Positions 25,243 through 34,243 of a stretch of 41,630 nt of DNA are shown in pieces. Source of the DNA: Flavobacterium sp. ACAM 123 (GTDB lineage: Bacteria > Bacteroidota > Bacteroidia > Flavobacteriales > Flavobacteriaceae). Below the pieces are notes generated by a model, which saw only the letters and a list, made by a program, of their open reading frames with translations, made no database searches and was not told where the DNA came from. Both the position numbers and the translations under genes were made by a program. The DNA lies in assembly GCF_000264055.1 (NCBI RefSeq), contig NZ_AJXL01000025.1, positions 4 to 41,633 on the forward strand. The letters run 5' to 3'. Within the stretch, counting starts at the first letter, position 1, and each line of letters opens with the position of its first letter.

Positions 25243-25599
25243 TTACTTAATCAACTCTCTTTCAATAAAATAACTAACAATAGCTTCTTTCATTAAAACG
25301 GATTGCTCTCCTGCTTTAAGTGTTGGCAACTCCTCTTTGACACTATAATGCGGCCAACCGTCCTCATCAAAAAACTCGAATTCATAGAATCCGTAAGGTT
25401 CTAATAATCGGCAAATTGCAATATGCATCAGGTTTAATTTTTCGTCTTTTTTGTATTCACGATGTACTTTCCCTAGCTCCTGGACCCCAATCAAGTAAAT
25501 GATGGCGTCTAAATCTAGGTCTTCTCCTTGAGAAAATTGATTGGAAAGTATATCTACAAGCTGTTCCCAGCGTTCTTTAAGTTGATTGTCTCTTGACAT
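25243..25599 (-). CDS. Conserved protein of unknown function
   Basis: A 118-residue, acidic, probably cytoplasmic protein starting MSRDNQLKERWEQLVDILSN. The middle contains LLEPYGFYEFEFFDEDGWPH, rich in aromatic and acidic residues. No known motif was recognised, though homologues occur next to cvpA in Flavobacteriaceae as I recall. It is divergent from cvpA, and both leaders carry the same TTTTCTTTATT words. Confidence 0.72.
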   Translation of the reverse strand: MSRDNQLKERWEQLVDILSNQFSQGEDLDLDAIIYLIGVQELGKVHREYKKDEKLNLMHIAICRLLEPYGFYEFEFFDEDGWPHYSVKEELPTLKAGEQSVLMKEAIVSYFIERELIK

Positions 25600-25670
25600 T
25601 TATTTAGAAAATAGAATAAAGAATAAAGAGAAAAAACTCTATCCTTTGGGTTTTAAAAATTTAATTCTGG

Positions 25671-25678
25671 CAAAGATA
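25671..25678 (-). promoter_or_regulatory. -7 promoter element for the 118-residue protein gene
   Basis: The minus strand reads TATCTTTG, a TAnnTTTG match, leaving a 71-base leader that consists largely of the repeated words. Confidence 0.5.
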
Positions 25679-25791
25679 AGAACTACGTGTTTGACTTCGG
25701 GATTTTCTATTCTCTATTTTCTTTATTCTTTTAATGATTTTAGCTTTTGCTTCTTTTCTCATTCTACATCCCTCTATTTTCTTTATTATTT

Positions 25792-25799
25792 TATCTTTG
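25792..25799 (+). promoter_or_regulatory. -7 promoter element for cvpA
   Basis: TATCTTTG matches TAnnTTTG and ends 24 bases before the cvpA ATG at 25824. Confidence 0.55.
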
Positions 25800-25823
25800 C
25801 TGTATTTTCTTTATTCTTTAACT

Positions 25824-26339
25824 ATGCGTTTTTTAGATATTGTTTTGGGTGCATTTCTCTTATATGCTTTATTTACAGGCATTAAAAATGGGCTTTTTAT
25901 TGAACTGGCTTCCTTAATTTCACTTATTTTAGGAATCTATATTGCAATAAAATGCTCTTATATGATAAGGGCAATACTTGCTAATCATGTTTCTTGGTCT
26001 CCAAAATATATTGAAATCACCGCTTTTGCCCTCACTTTTATTGGTGTCGTTTTAGCTGTGCATATTGTAGCAAAATTACTAACCGGAATCATGGACTTTG
26101 CGTTCTTAGGTGTTTTCAATAAATTAGCGGGAGGCGCTTTTAGTATTCTAAAAACAATTTTACTCTTGAGCATAATCATTAATCTTTTTCAGAAAATCAA
26201 TATAAACAATATGATTGCTAAAGAGGAGACACTCAATAAATCCTTGTTTTACAATCCGATTCAAGAAGTTTCAAAATACATTTATCCTTCATTAGAGAAG
26301 TGGTATACTGAGTTTAAAGAAACCAAGAAATCAGAATAG
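25824..26339 (+). CDS. CvpA-family membrane protein
   Basis: A 171-residue protein from ATG 25824 (MRFLDIVLGAFLLYALFTG); the frame extends upstream into the repeat region but that part is not expected in the family. Four membrane segments are visible, at about residues 4-20, 28-47, 66-88 and 104-125, with a charged C-terminal tail. CvpA proteins are linked to colicin V production and envelope homeostasis. It converges on batE with a 54-bp gap. Confidence 0.88.
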   Translation: MRFLDIVLGAFLLYALFTGIKNGLFIELASLISLILGIYIAIKCSYMIRAILANHVSWSPKYIEITAFALTFIGVVLAVHIVAKLLTGIMDFAFLGVFNKLAGGAFSILKTILLLSIIINLFQKININNMIAKEETLNKSLFYNPIQEVSKYIYPSLEKWYTEFKETKKSE

Positions 26340-26393
26340 TATCCGGTTTTGAAGTGTTTGCATGCGATAAGTGCAAGGCTTACTACAAATAAA

Positions 26394-27152
26394 CTACTTC
26401 ACTTCCCTGATAGCGTCACTTGCAATCCATCCTTCCGTACCATCTGTCAACTGGACTTTTTTCCAACCGGTCACTTTTTCTTCAACATAGACTTTTGCCC
26501 CTTCATGAAGCATGAAAATAACGGAACTTCCTTTTTGTGGCTCGCTTCTTATCTCTGTTATTTCATCAAAAACAATTGCCGGTTTTTCATTATCGTAATG
26601 GGTTTTTTCAAAAATGGCAGACGAAATCACAATCAGAATAACAAAAATAAGTGCAAACATTACAAAAAATGAAACTCTTTTAATCACCGTAGTTTCTGAA
26701 AAATAATAGCCTAAAAAAACTAATAAAAAAGAAATTGCCGATACAACCGCAATCCAGGCCCAAGTATTGTAATGGTAAATTCCGGTGAAATCACGAAGCA
26801 ACTTTCCAAATCCTACTTTTGGGATTACTTTTACTTCATCAATAGTTCGCTTTTGAGCAAATTTCAGGTTATTTAAGACTTCCCTATCATTTGGACTCAG
26901 TACTAAGGCCTTCTCATAGCTATAAATAGCCGGTGCTACTTTATTCAATTTATAATAGCAATTACCGAGGTTAAAATACAATTCTGAAGAATGCTGATTT
27001 GTTTTCAACACACCTGCATAAGCGTCGATGGCTTGCTCGTACTTCCCTGCTTTGTATAAAGCATTCCCTTCTTCAAAGCCATTTTGGGCAAAGAAAACTT
27101 GAGTAGTTAATAACAATATATAAAAAATATTTTTCATTTTTCGAATGGTCAA
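26394..27152 (-). CDS. batE: BatE-like TPR and SH3 protein
   Basis: A 252-residue protein with an N-terminal signal peptide (ending FFAQ), about two tetratricopeptide repeats (residues 24-92, ELYFNLGNCYYKLNKVAPAI), two membrane helices (about 135-160 and 165-185) and a C-terminal bacterial SH3 domain (KGSSVIFMLHEGAKV to the end). This order matches BatE, the last gene of the Bacteroides aerotolerance (bat) operon. It is the last gene in this operon too, 24 bp after batD. Confidence 0.88.
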   Translation of the reverse strand: MTIRKMKNIFYILLLTTQVFFAQNGFEEGNALYKAGKYEQAIDAYAGVLKTNQHSSELYFNLGNCYYKLNKVAPAIYSYEKALVLSPNDREVLNNLKFAQKRTIDEVKVIPKVGFGKLLRDFTGIYHYNTWAWIAVVSAISFLLVFLGYYFSETTVIKRVSFFVMFALIFVILIVISSAIFEKTHYDNEKPAIVFDEITEIRSEPQKGSSVIFMLHEGAKVYVEEKVTGWKKVQLTDGTEGWIASDAIREVK

Positions 27153-27176
27153 TTACAAATTATTTATTGTCAATTG

Positions 27177-28925
27177 TTATATCTGCTTTTCCAAATCAGA
27201 AATTATCGACACTGCTTTATCATAATCTTTTTGGATGGTCGCACTGGATGAGGGAGCAAATCTCGCAACTTCACAATTCTCAGTCAAAGTAATAAAATCA
27301 TCCACTGCCACTGGATTTGCATTCCTAGTCAACAAAAGCTCCTTGATATTATCTTTACTCATTTCTGAGGTTTCGATATGTAATTTAGCTTTCAAAAAGT
27401 TATGCATTGCTTTTTCAAGGGCAACATAAAACGGTTCTTTATTATTAATTTGTTTTTTAGCTTGCGACAAATATTTCTTAGCCAATTTATTGTTTCTTCT
27501 CACTCTATTCCCTATTACATCTCCATCCATCGCTTCTTTTTTCTTCTTAAGCAAGACAATGACAGGGAGCATTAAAAAGGGAAAAAACAATAACCCAAAA
27601 AACAATTTAGAACCAAGGAAATCATCTTCAGCAACAGCCACCAAGTTTGTTTTCAACTTAATGAACTTAAATTGCTCTGAATTTGAAATTTTATTTTTAC
27701 CCTTTTCTGAATTCGCAGCAGTTGCCTCGGTTGCAGTGGGCCCGTCCAAAACAGTAACCATGACCTCCGGTGCGCTTATGGTTTTGTATTTTCCTAAGCC
27801 AAGGTCAAAATAAGAAAACTGCATTGGTTTTACCGGGTAATTTCCTTTGTATTGTGGTATAATAGTGTAACTATCAGAAATTTTTCCTGATGTTCCCGCT
27901 AATGAGGTGTTCAAATTTTCACTGTGAACCGGATCATACATTTCTAATGCATTCGGGACAACGGGCTTTGGCAAACTGAATAGCTTCATGTTTCCTTTTC
28001 CAGTTACGCTAACAATCAAATCAAGGCTTTCCCCGTTTTTTAGACTTGTTTTTGTGGGTGTCACTTTAAAATCAAAATTACCTACAGCACCTGAAAAATC
28101 AATTGGCTTTCCTTCTTCAGGAAGTGCTCTTACAGTAATCGTTTTAGCTCCTGCAGACACTCTTTTACTATCCTCCGCAATCACAACACGACCATAAACA
28201 TCTCTACGGTTAGTGGGCAACTGCACATCGATATCTAATGATAGTGGCTCGATGGTCAATTTCCCTGATTTTTGCGGATATAAAACTGCTTTTTTAAGTA
28301 CTATATAACGATAATTCTCCCCTTTAAACATCCCTTCTTCGGCAGTCAGTTGTTTAATCTCAATGTTTTGACTCCAAAAGTCATTGTATTTTGGTTTGTT
28401 AAGTTCTCTAAAATTGCTTATCCCAATATTATTACTGAAATACAATTTATAAACCACCGTTATAGGCTCGTTCACATAAGGATTTGTTTTAGAAATATCA
28501 GCTATTAAATGCAAGTTATCATCTACTGAAATACTGGTGTCATTAGGGTCTCTGGGTTGTTCAACGGCAGCAGTGACTGTTATTTTTACTGGAGCGGTTT
28601 TATATACCTGCCCATTGTATTCAATAGTAGCCTGCTTGATCGTTAGGTTTCCTTTTTGAGTGGGTACAAGGTAATAAGAGTATGCTTTTTCAAAGGTACT
28701 TCTTCCGTTAATCCAAGATTGACTCACTTGTTGACTGGGCCCAGCAATAACCCTGAATCCCTCAAAAGAAGGTTCATTAAAATTATCCCCATCAATATTC
28801 ATGGCAAAGTCAACTCGCAGTCTTTCGTTTATGCCGAGCGTGGATTTACTTACTTTAGCGTCAAACTGTACTTGAGCTAAAAGTCCTTGAAAACTAAATA
28901 GTATTAAAATTAAATATCTTTTCAT
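27177..28925 (-). CDS. batD: BatD family protein
   Basis: A 582-residue exported protein. A signal peptide (residues 1-17, ending GLLAQ) precedes repeated immunoglobulin-like beta domains through about residue 430. A membrane helix follows near residue 445 (FFGLLFFPFLMLPVIVLL), then a cytoplasmic helical tail. This is the BatD/oxygen-tolerance family. It lies between batC and batE. It probably presents a periplasmic scaffold to the VWA proteins BatA and BatB; that partnership is inferred from the operon. Confidence 0.92.
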   Translation of the reverse strand: MKRYLILILFSFQGLLAQVQFDAKVSKSTLGINERLRVDFAMNIDGDNFNEPSFEGFRVIAGPSQQVSQSWINGRSTFEKAYSYYLVPTQKGNLTIKQATIEYNGQVYKTAPVKITVTAAVEQPRDPNDTSISVDDNLHLIADISKTNPYVNEPITVVYKLYFSNNIGISNFRELNKPKYNDFWSQNIEIKQLTAEEGMFKGENYRYIVLKKAVLYPQKSGKLTIEPLSLDIDVQLPTNRRDVYGRVVIAEDSKRVSAGAKTITVRALPEEGKPIDFSGAVGNFDFKVTPTKTSLKNGESLDLIVSVTGKGNMKLFSLPKPVVPNALEMYDPVHSENLNTSLAGTSGKISDSYTIIPQYKGNYPVKPMQFSYFDLGLGKYKTISAPEVMVTVLDGPTATEATAANSEKGKNKISNSEQFKFIKLKTNLVAVAEDDFLGSKLFFGLLFFPFLMLPVIVLLKKKKEAMDGDVIGNRVRRNNKLAKKYLSQAKKQINNKEPFYVALEKAMHNFLKAKLHIETSEMSKDNIKELLLTRNANPVAVDDFITLTENCEVARFAPSSSATIQKDYDKAVSIISDLEKQI

Positions 28926-29014
28926 CTTTTATTCAATCCTTATCTTTCCTTTTGGCTTTATTATATTCTCTGTTTTATTACCGCATTCTGATTCCTACCG
29001 CAAACAAACCTGAA

Positions 29015-29758
29015 TTACCAATCTTTCTCCGTTTTTGTTGGTTTTCCTTTTACTTTTTGAGCATTCACTTTATCTTGAATTTTCTTTTCTTCGTTGTTCA
29101 CCGCGTCCAAAAGATTTTCTAATCGCTGTTTAGAAATTTCGCCTGGTTTTGGTTTTGGTTTTTGCTGATCTTCGGGTTTATCATCCTTGTTCTTTCCGTC
29201 TTTTTTATCCTTATCTTTATCATCGTCCTTCTTGTCCTGATCTTTTTTGTCTTGATCTTTTTTGTCTTTATCTTTATCTTTTTTATCCTTATCCTTTTTA
29301 TCGTCCTTAGGCGGATTTTCTTTCAGCATCTTTTTTGCCAATGCATAATTGTATCTTGTTTCCTCATCCGAAGGTTTGTTACGCAAGGCCTCTTTATAGG
29401 CTTCGACAGCTTGCGTATAATTTTTTTCTTTCATGAACACGTTCCCTAAATTATGGTAGGCTTTGTGTTTTTGAGGTCTTGATTTAGCGTTTTTTATTGC
29501 TTTTGCATAAGCATATTTAGCTTCAGACGCTTGGTTCTGTTTGTAAATGGCATTTCCTAAATTATAAGGCGCAGCAGTTCTATTTGGGAATTTTGAATTT
29601 GAAATCCTATAATTAGCTTCTGCATCAACAAATTTATTGTCTGCATATTCCGCGTTTGCCATCGGTAAACTTTTATCTTTCTCTTGTGCTAATGCTCCTA
29701 CCAGCCCTAAAAAGAGAAGCGAAAAAGACGTAAATATATATTTTTTAAAATTCTTCAT
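29015..29758 (-). CDS. batC: BatC-like tetratricopeptide protein with a Lys-Asp-rich segment
   Basis: A 247-residue protein with a signal peptide (residues 1-24, ending GALAQ), two or three tetratricopeptide repeats (about 30-145) and a low-complexity segment of KD/KKD/QDKKD units at about residues 152-195, followed by a basic C-terminus. The charged repeat is the likeliest place for strain length variation. Its position between batB and batD supports the BatC name. It probably acts as a periplasmic interaction adaptor. Confidence 0.87.
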   Translation of the reverse strand: MKNFKKYIFTSFSLLFLGLVGALAQEKDKSLPMANAEYADNKFVDAEANYRISNSKFPNRTAAPYNLGNAIYKQNQASEAKYAYAKAIKNAKSRPQKHKAYHNLGNVFMKEKNYTQAVEAYKEALRNKPSDEETRYNYALAKKMLKENPPKDDKKDKDKKDKDKDKKDQDKKDQDKKDDDKDKDKKDGKNKDDKPEDQQKPKPKPGEISKQRLENLLDAVNNEEKKIQDKVNAQKVKGKPTKTEKDW

Positions 29759-29811
29759 TTTTATTAAATTATGCTATTCCTAACAAGTTCGACACCTCAA
29801 GAAACAGACAT

Positions 29812-30846
29812 TTATTTTCCTTCATTAAATAAATTCAACTTGCTCACCCAATTGGTTTTCTTTTCCAGCAAAAACAGATCCAAAAACAACAAAACGAATG
29901 CAAATCCAAGAAACCATTGAAACTGAGATTGAAAGTCGGCCATTTGCGTAGACTCAAATTCGGTTTTTTGAATATTGTCTAACGAGCTCTTGATAGATGT
30001 TAGCACTTCTTTAGTGTTATTCCCATTGATATAACCACCTTTTGTCGCTTTAGCAATCGTCTCTAGACTGGCGCGGTTCAATTTTGTCACAACAACTTCG
30101 TCATTGTTGTCTCTTTGGTAACCTTCTATGACACCGTTTTTCTTTAAGGGAATAGTCCCTCCTTTTTCTGTTCCTATCCCGATGGTAATGATTCTCATTC
30201 CCTGCTTATTCGCTTCTTCTGCAGCTGCTTGCGCACCTTCAGAATGGTCTTCTCCGTCAGAAATCAGAATCAGCAACTTACTGGTTTTGCTCTTGTCGTC
30301 AAAATAAGTAGAAGACAGTTTTATAGCTTCATCTAAGGAGGTTCCTTGAGAAGACACCATTTCGGTATTCATGCTTTGCAGAAACATTTTTGCCACACTA
30401 TAATCAGTAGTAATCGGCAACACCGGAAAAGCACTACCAGCATAAGCTACAATCCCTATTCTGTCATTCCCCAATTGATTGATAATTTGTGAAACGATCT
30501 GTTTACTTTTTTCTAATCGGCTTGGAGCAACATCTTCAGCGAGCATACTTTTGGATACATCCATCGCAAAAACGATATCAATTCCCTCTCGTTTCACTGT
30601 CTCCATTTTAGTCCCAATTTTTGGGTTTACCAATCCAAAGATCAATCCTGCCAAAGCTGAAAGAATCACAACCAGTTTAAAAATAGGTTTGAAAACAGAA
30701 CGTTCTGGACTTAGTTTTTTTATAATTTCTAAATCCCCAAATTCACGTTGCTTTTTTCTTTTCCAATAGGAATTGAAAAGGAATAACACCACCACTAACG
30801 GCAGTAAAAAAAGTAAGTATAAATATTTTATTTCGTCTAATTCCAT
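29812..30846 (-). CDS. batB: VWA-domain protein BatB
   Basis: A 344-residue membrane protein. Two N-terminal membrane helices (about residues 8-25 and 56-75) and one near the C-terminus (QWFLGFAFVLLFLDLFLL) flank a von Willebrand factor A domain. The MIDAS metal site reads FAMDVSKSMLAED (DxSxS) near residue 95, with a later LISDGEDHSEGA. It follows batA in the operon, separated from it by the inserted GxxExxY gene. Confidence 0.92.
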   Translation of the reverse strand: MELDEIKYLYLLFLLPLVVVLFLFNSYWKRKKQREFGDLEIIKKLSPERSVFKPIFKLVVILSALAGLIFGLVNPKIGTKMETVKREGIDIVFAMDVSKSMLAEDVAPSRLEKSKQIVSQIINQLGNDRIGIVAYAGSAFPVLPITTDYSVAKMFLQSMNTEMVSSQGTSLDEAIKLSSTYFDDKSKTSKLLILISDGEDHSEGAQAAAEEANKQGMRIITIGIGTEKGGTIPLKKNGVIEGYQRDNNDEVVVTKLNRASLETIAKATKGGYINGNNTKEVLTSIKSSLDNIQKTEFESTQMADFQSQFQWFLGFAFVLLFLDLFLLEKKTNWVSKLNLFNEGK

Positions 30847-30857
30847 ATTTCTTTTTT

Positions 30858-30876
30858 AACCACGAAGGGCACTATA
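30858..30876. repeat. Left border of the GxxExxY unit
   Basis: CACGAAGGGCACTAT here matches the reverse complement of the right border (CGCGAAGGTCACTAA) at 12 of 15 positions, an inverted pair flanking the GxxExxY pseudogene. Confidence 0.5.
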
Positions 30877-30894
30877 ACTATATTTAGTGTCCAT

Positions 30895-31275
30895 CTATAA
30901 AATCCCATTTATTACTCTTTTGACACCATTCTTTAATAAACTGAAATCAAAATTAATTAATAATCCTAATTTACAGTTTGACAATCTTAAATAAGTCAAC
31001 AGTTGAACTAAATGAACATCATTCAGCGATTCGACCGATTTAACTTCAACAATAAATTTATTTTCTATGATAATATCTATTCTATAACCAACATCAAATT
31101 TGACCTCTTCATATATCAAAGGCAAAGCTTTTTGTTTTTCAATGTTTAAACCAAACTTTTTAAGTTCATAAAATAAACAATCTTCATATGCGCTTTCCTA
31201 TAAACCCGGTCCTAAAATTTTATGAAGTTTTAATTCACATCCAAAAACAATTTTTGATATTTCATTTTCATCCAT
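30895..31275 (-). pseudogene. GxxExxY protein with an internal stop codon
   Basis: The full frame from ATG 31275 would encode 126 residues (start MDENEISKIVFGCELKLHKI), the usual size. A TAG at 31198-31200 falls inside the family's naming motif: GPGL-stop-ESAYED, where related proteins have GPGLYESAYED. The remainder, IDIIIENKFIVEVKSVESL, carries the PD-(D/E)xK-like D...ExK pattern. One base change (TAT or TAC to TAG) explains it. The 76-residue fragment downstream could start at a TTG but would lack the motif. It interrupts batA and batB and is flanked by inverted border words. Confidence 0.85.
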
Positions 31276-31298
31276 TTTTCATCTAATTAACTTTTAAA

Positions 31299-31337
31299 CT
31301 TAGTGACCTTCGCGACTTCTTAGTGACCTTAGTGTTT
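31299..31337. repeat. Right border of the GxxExxY unit
   Basis: CTTAGTGACCTTCGCGACTT is followed by a second CTTAGTGACCTTAGTG, giving two direct copies of CTTAGTGACCTT (31299-31310 and 31318-31330). The inverse of this word occurs in the left border at 30858. Confidence 0.55.
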
Positions 31338-31343
31338 AAAAAA

Positions 31344-32345
31344 CTAAATAAAGCTTCTGTAAACCGTGTTCCTCAAAACAATCTCAGCTAACAATAAAAA
31401 TACCGCAAGCCAAACAAAAGGTCTGTATTTCTCATCATAGTCGTAAAATTTTAACTCCTCAACTTCGGTCGTTTCTAGCTTATTGATTTCGCCGTAAATT
31501 TCAGCGAGTTTAGTATTACTTGTTGCTCTAAAGTAGCGTCCTTCGGTTTTATTGGCGATACTTTTCATCAGTTTTTCATCAATTTCGACTTTCATCATTT
31601 GGAATAAAAACTGACCGTTTGCGCCCACTGCGTAGGGGAACTCTGCCATCCCGTTTGTCCCAATTCCAATGGTATATACTTTTATACCGTATTGCTTCGC
31701 AATATCTGCTGCCGTTTCCGGTTCAATAAAACCAGCATTGTTCACTCCATCTGTCAACAGGATAATCACTTTACTCTTGGCTTTGCTGTCTTTTAAACGG
31801 TTTACCGCTGTAGCCAATCCCATTCCTATTCCGGTTCCGTCCTGTAATACATTATCGTATTTTATGCTTCTAATGGCCTCCAGAACCACTGCTTTATCGC
31901 TGGTGACTGGTGTTTTTGTATAGGCCTCAGAAGCATACACAACAAGTCCTATCCTGTCGTTGGGTCTTTCATCTGCAAAATCAGCGGCCACCCTTTTCAA
32001 CGCTTCCATTCTGTTAGGCTTCAAATCTTTGGCAAGCATACTACCTGATACATCGACTGCCATAACAATGTCTATCCCTTTTGTCGTTTTTGTTTTATTG
32101 CTTATGTCCACTGTTCTTGGTCTAGCCATAGCCACAATCAAAGAACTCAACGCAACTAATCTTAATACGCTCAAATAAGGTTTTAGCTTTGCCAATAAAG
32201 ATTCCGAAGATTTAAACCCCTTAATTGAACTTATTTTCAAAGTTGCTGATTGCTGGTTTCTTTTTAAAACCAGCCACACTATCGCCATTGGTATTAAAAG
32301 AAACAACCAGAAAAACTCAGGATTTAAAAATGTGATATTTCCCAT
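31344..32345 (-). CDS. batA: VWA-domain protein BatA
   Basis: A 333-residue protein with membrane helices at about residues 8-24, 55-72 and near the C-terminus (FVWLAVFLLLAEIVL). The central VWA domain has the MIDAS motif MAVDVSGSMLAKD near residue 95 and LLTDGVNNAGF near 195. The stop codon of the upstream BatD-like gene overlaps its start by one base. BatA and BatB are paralogues that may assemble with the MoxR ATPase. Confidence 0.92.
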   Translation of the reverse strand: MGNITFLNPEFFWLFLLIPMAIVWLVLKRNQQSATLKISSIKGFKSSESLLAKLKPYLSVLRLVALSSLIVAMARPRTVDISNKTKTTKGIDIVMAVDVSGSMLAKDLKPNRMEALKRVAADFADERPNDRIGLVVYASEAYTKTPVTSDKAVVLEAIRSIKYDNVLQDGTGIGMGLATAVNRLKDSKAKSKVIILLTDGVNNAGFIEPETAADIAKQYGIKVYTIGIGTNGMAEFPYAVGANGQFLFQMMKVEIDEKLMKSIANKTEGRYFRATSNTKLAEIYGEINKLETTEVEELKFYDYDEKYRPFVWLAVFLLLAEIVLRNTVYRSFI

Positions 32346-33975
32346 TATTTACTTACTTGTATTAATTCGACAGAGCTCAAAACTCGATATGCTATTTCAT
32401 TCGCATACGAATCTTCTTCTTCGTGAAAAATCATGATTTGCTGCAATCCGCCTTCTTGACTGAATAACACTACTTCATAATAGAGCTTTTCGCTGCTTTT
32501 AGAATCCATATTGAATCTCGAAAACGTCCCGTATGATTTTATACCGCTGACTCCTTCTTCGGTTTCAAAATCTTCTTGTTTCACAATCATATTTTGTGCT
32601 CCTTGTGATTCTAATGTCTGCAAGGTAACTTCCATTGATTTCTTCAAATCAATTTCTGCTTCCTGTTTATATTTAATAGTAGAAACCATCAGATAAAAGT
32701 TATCCATAAAACTACCGTAGGCAAAAGACTGCATTTCTTTAACCAGCTGTAATCCGTTTTTAGGAAGCGATTTTGTTAAATCAATTCTTTTAAGCACTTT
32801 CGGGGTTTCGATGGCGATCCCAGGGTTTCCATAGGTGCTTTTTATCCATTCTCCCTCGAGCAATTCTTTTGTGGGGTGCCCAATTATAGTGTCTTTAACA
32901 TAATCAAATCCTTTAGTCGCAATGAAATAAGTAGTCGTTGCTAACAATAAGAAAACCACAGAAGCTATTGCAATAAGAATGCGTTTGCTTCTCTTTTTCT
33001 TTAATAAGATCTGAATCTGTTTTTGTTTTTGTACTTCATTCAGCAAAGCATCCTCTTCGATTTCAATTTCTACCGGAATTGAACTGTCCAATGTGAGAAT
33101 TGCCTTTTGTAGTTTATTTCGATCCTCTGTAATCTCGTAATCTAAGGGTTTAGATTTGGCAAATTTCACTAAATCGGCTTGTTTTAAAACGCGTTCTAAA
33201 TTCTCTATGGTCTCTTGCGAAACTGTCATTTTCTTTCTCACCGAGGCCGCTCTAAGACCCGTAATTAACTCGGAGGTAGTGCTTTCCATCGCAGGAATAT
33301 CTATTGCCTCTTCAATATAGTTACGGGCAATATCTGTCAATTCACTGTAGTAGGCTTTCACTTCTCCTTTTTGCCAAAGCTCCTTTTGTTCTAAGGTGTT
33401 CAGTAAGCTAGTTGCTCTTTCTATTGGTGTTCTGTACACCTCTTCTTCAATTTTTTTCTTTTGTTTTCTTTTAACAAACCAATACACTACTGCTCCAACT
33501 CCAATAATCAGCGTTGCTAACAAAAGGTATTTCCACCAGTCACCTATCGAGCCCTTTACTGGAACGATGTCTTTAATGTCATACATCTTTTGTTTTAAAG
33601 TATCCACGGCAACATTAGCTACTTCAACCGAAATTGAATCTGTCAAATACGACTTATTATTGATGAAAATCTTTATACTCGGAATGGTATATTTCCCGGA
33701 ATCAAACTGTGTTAATCCGTATTTCTTAATTAATTCGTAACGATCGTTATTTTTGACCGTGTCTATGGGATAAGACCGAATTACTTCGAGAGCTCCTATG
33801 TTTTTGAGATTTGGAAATTTAACTTTAGAAAGGGTGTCTACCGACGTTTTTACCGTCAATTTAAACTCGGCTCCAATTTTGTTCTTAGTCGTGTCTATAC
33901 TAGTCTCTACTCGCTTTTGCTGAGCAAAAACGGAAGTAGATAGAATCAATAAAAGTAAATAAAAATATTTTTCAT
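32345..33975 (-). CDS. BatD-like membrane protein of the moxR-bat operon, start region frameshifted
   Basis: About 543 residues. The periplasmic N-terminal part resembles a BatD immunoglobulin-like domain (RVETSIDTTKNKIGAEFKLT). A membrane helix (WWKYLLLATLIIGVGAVVYW) and a cytoplasmic helical region follow, then a second membrane helix (ILIAIASVVFLLLATTTYFI) and a soluble C-terminal domain. The main frame has no sensible start. ATG 33975 with one base added to the A5 run at 33961-33965 gives MKNIFYLLLLILSTSVFAQQ, a perfect signal peptide joined in frame. A sequencing error at this run is the simplest explanation. Confidence 0.8.
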
Positions 33976-34038
33976 GTATAATGTTTCCGTTTTTTGATTT
34001 TCGATTGCCCCGCCAGTTTGCAAAAGCTCGGGTACAGA

Positions 34039-34202
34039 TTAGCAATTTTTGATTTCAGAATTTAAAGCTGGCAATGCTCCCAAAAGAACTATTTGGCCTG
34101 CAAAGTGATTTCCCGAATATTTTTTTCAAAATTATTAGCAACGTTAATAATTCAAGCTGCAAAATCTATCAACTGGTCTTCTAAAATCTGTTTGTTCCTC
34201 TT
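34039..34202 (-). pseudogene. Decayed N-terminal relic of a four-helix-bundle (S23/IVS) gene
   Basis: One minus-strand frame reads NKQILEDQLIDFAA, a stop, then IINVANNFEKNIREITLQAK. After a frame change it reads QIVLLGALPALNSEIK. This lines up with four-helix-bundle proteins of the form LEERLIDFAVRII ... GQLIRSGTSPALNYGEA, written from memory. Only about 50 residues survive, with one stop and one shift. The gap from 33976 to 34243 holds nothing else. The match is by eye and could be coincidence, though the spacing and order fit. Confidence 0.4.
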
Positions 34203-34243
34203 TAATACAAGATCTTAAATCTTTGACCAAAAATCTTTGATCG

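Larger units (their letters stand above)
25605..25822. repeat. Repeated CTATTTTCTTTATT words in the divergent region before cvpA
   Basis: TAGAAAATAGAATAAAGAAT and adjoining AAAGAGA words (25605-25636) occur in one orientation, and inverted forms TCTATTTTCTTTATTCTTTT (25712-25731), CTATTTTCTTTATT (25773-25786) and TATTTTCTTTATTCTTT (25803-25819) in the other. They fill the leaders on both sides of the promoters at 25671 and 25792. No gene is present here. Confidence 0.6.

Noticed and set aside
26349..26672. Plus-strand 107-codon frame after cvpA
   Set aside because: It is antisense to batE, whose SH3 and membrane segments fully account for the sequence.
29162..29449. Plus-strand frame encoding a very hydrophobic 95-residue protein
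   Set aside because: It is the antisense of the Lys-Asp-rich repeat of BatC; Lys and Asp codons read backwards give Phe, Leu, Ile and Val.
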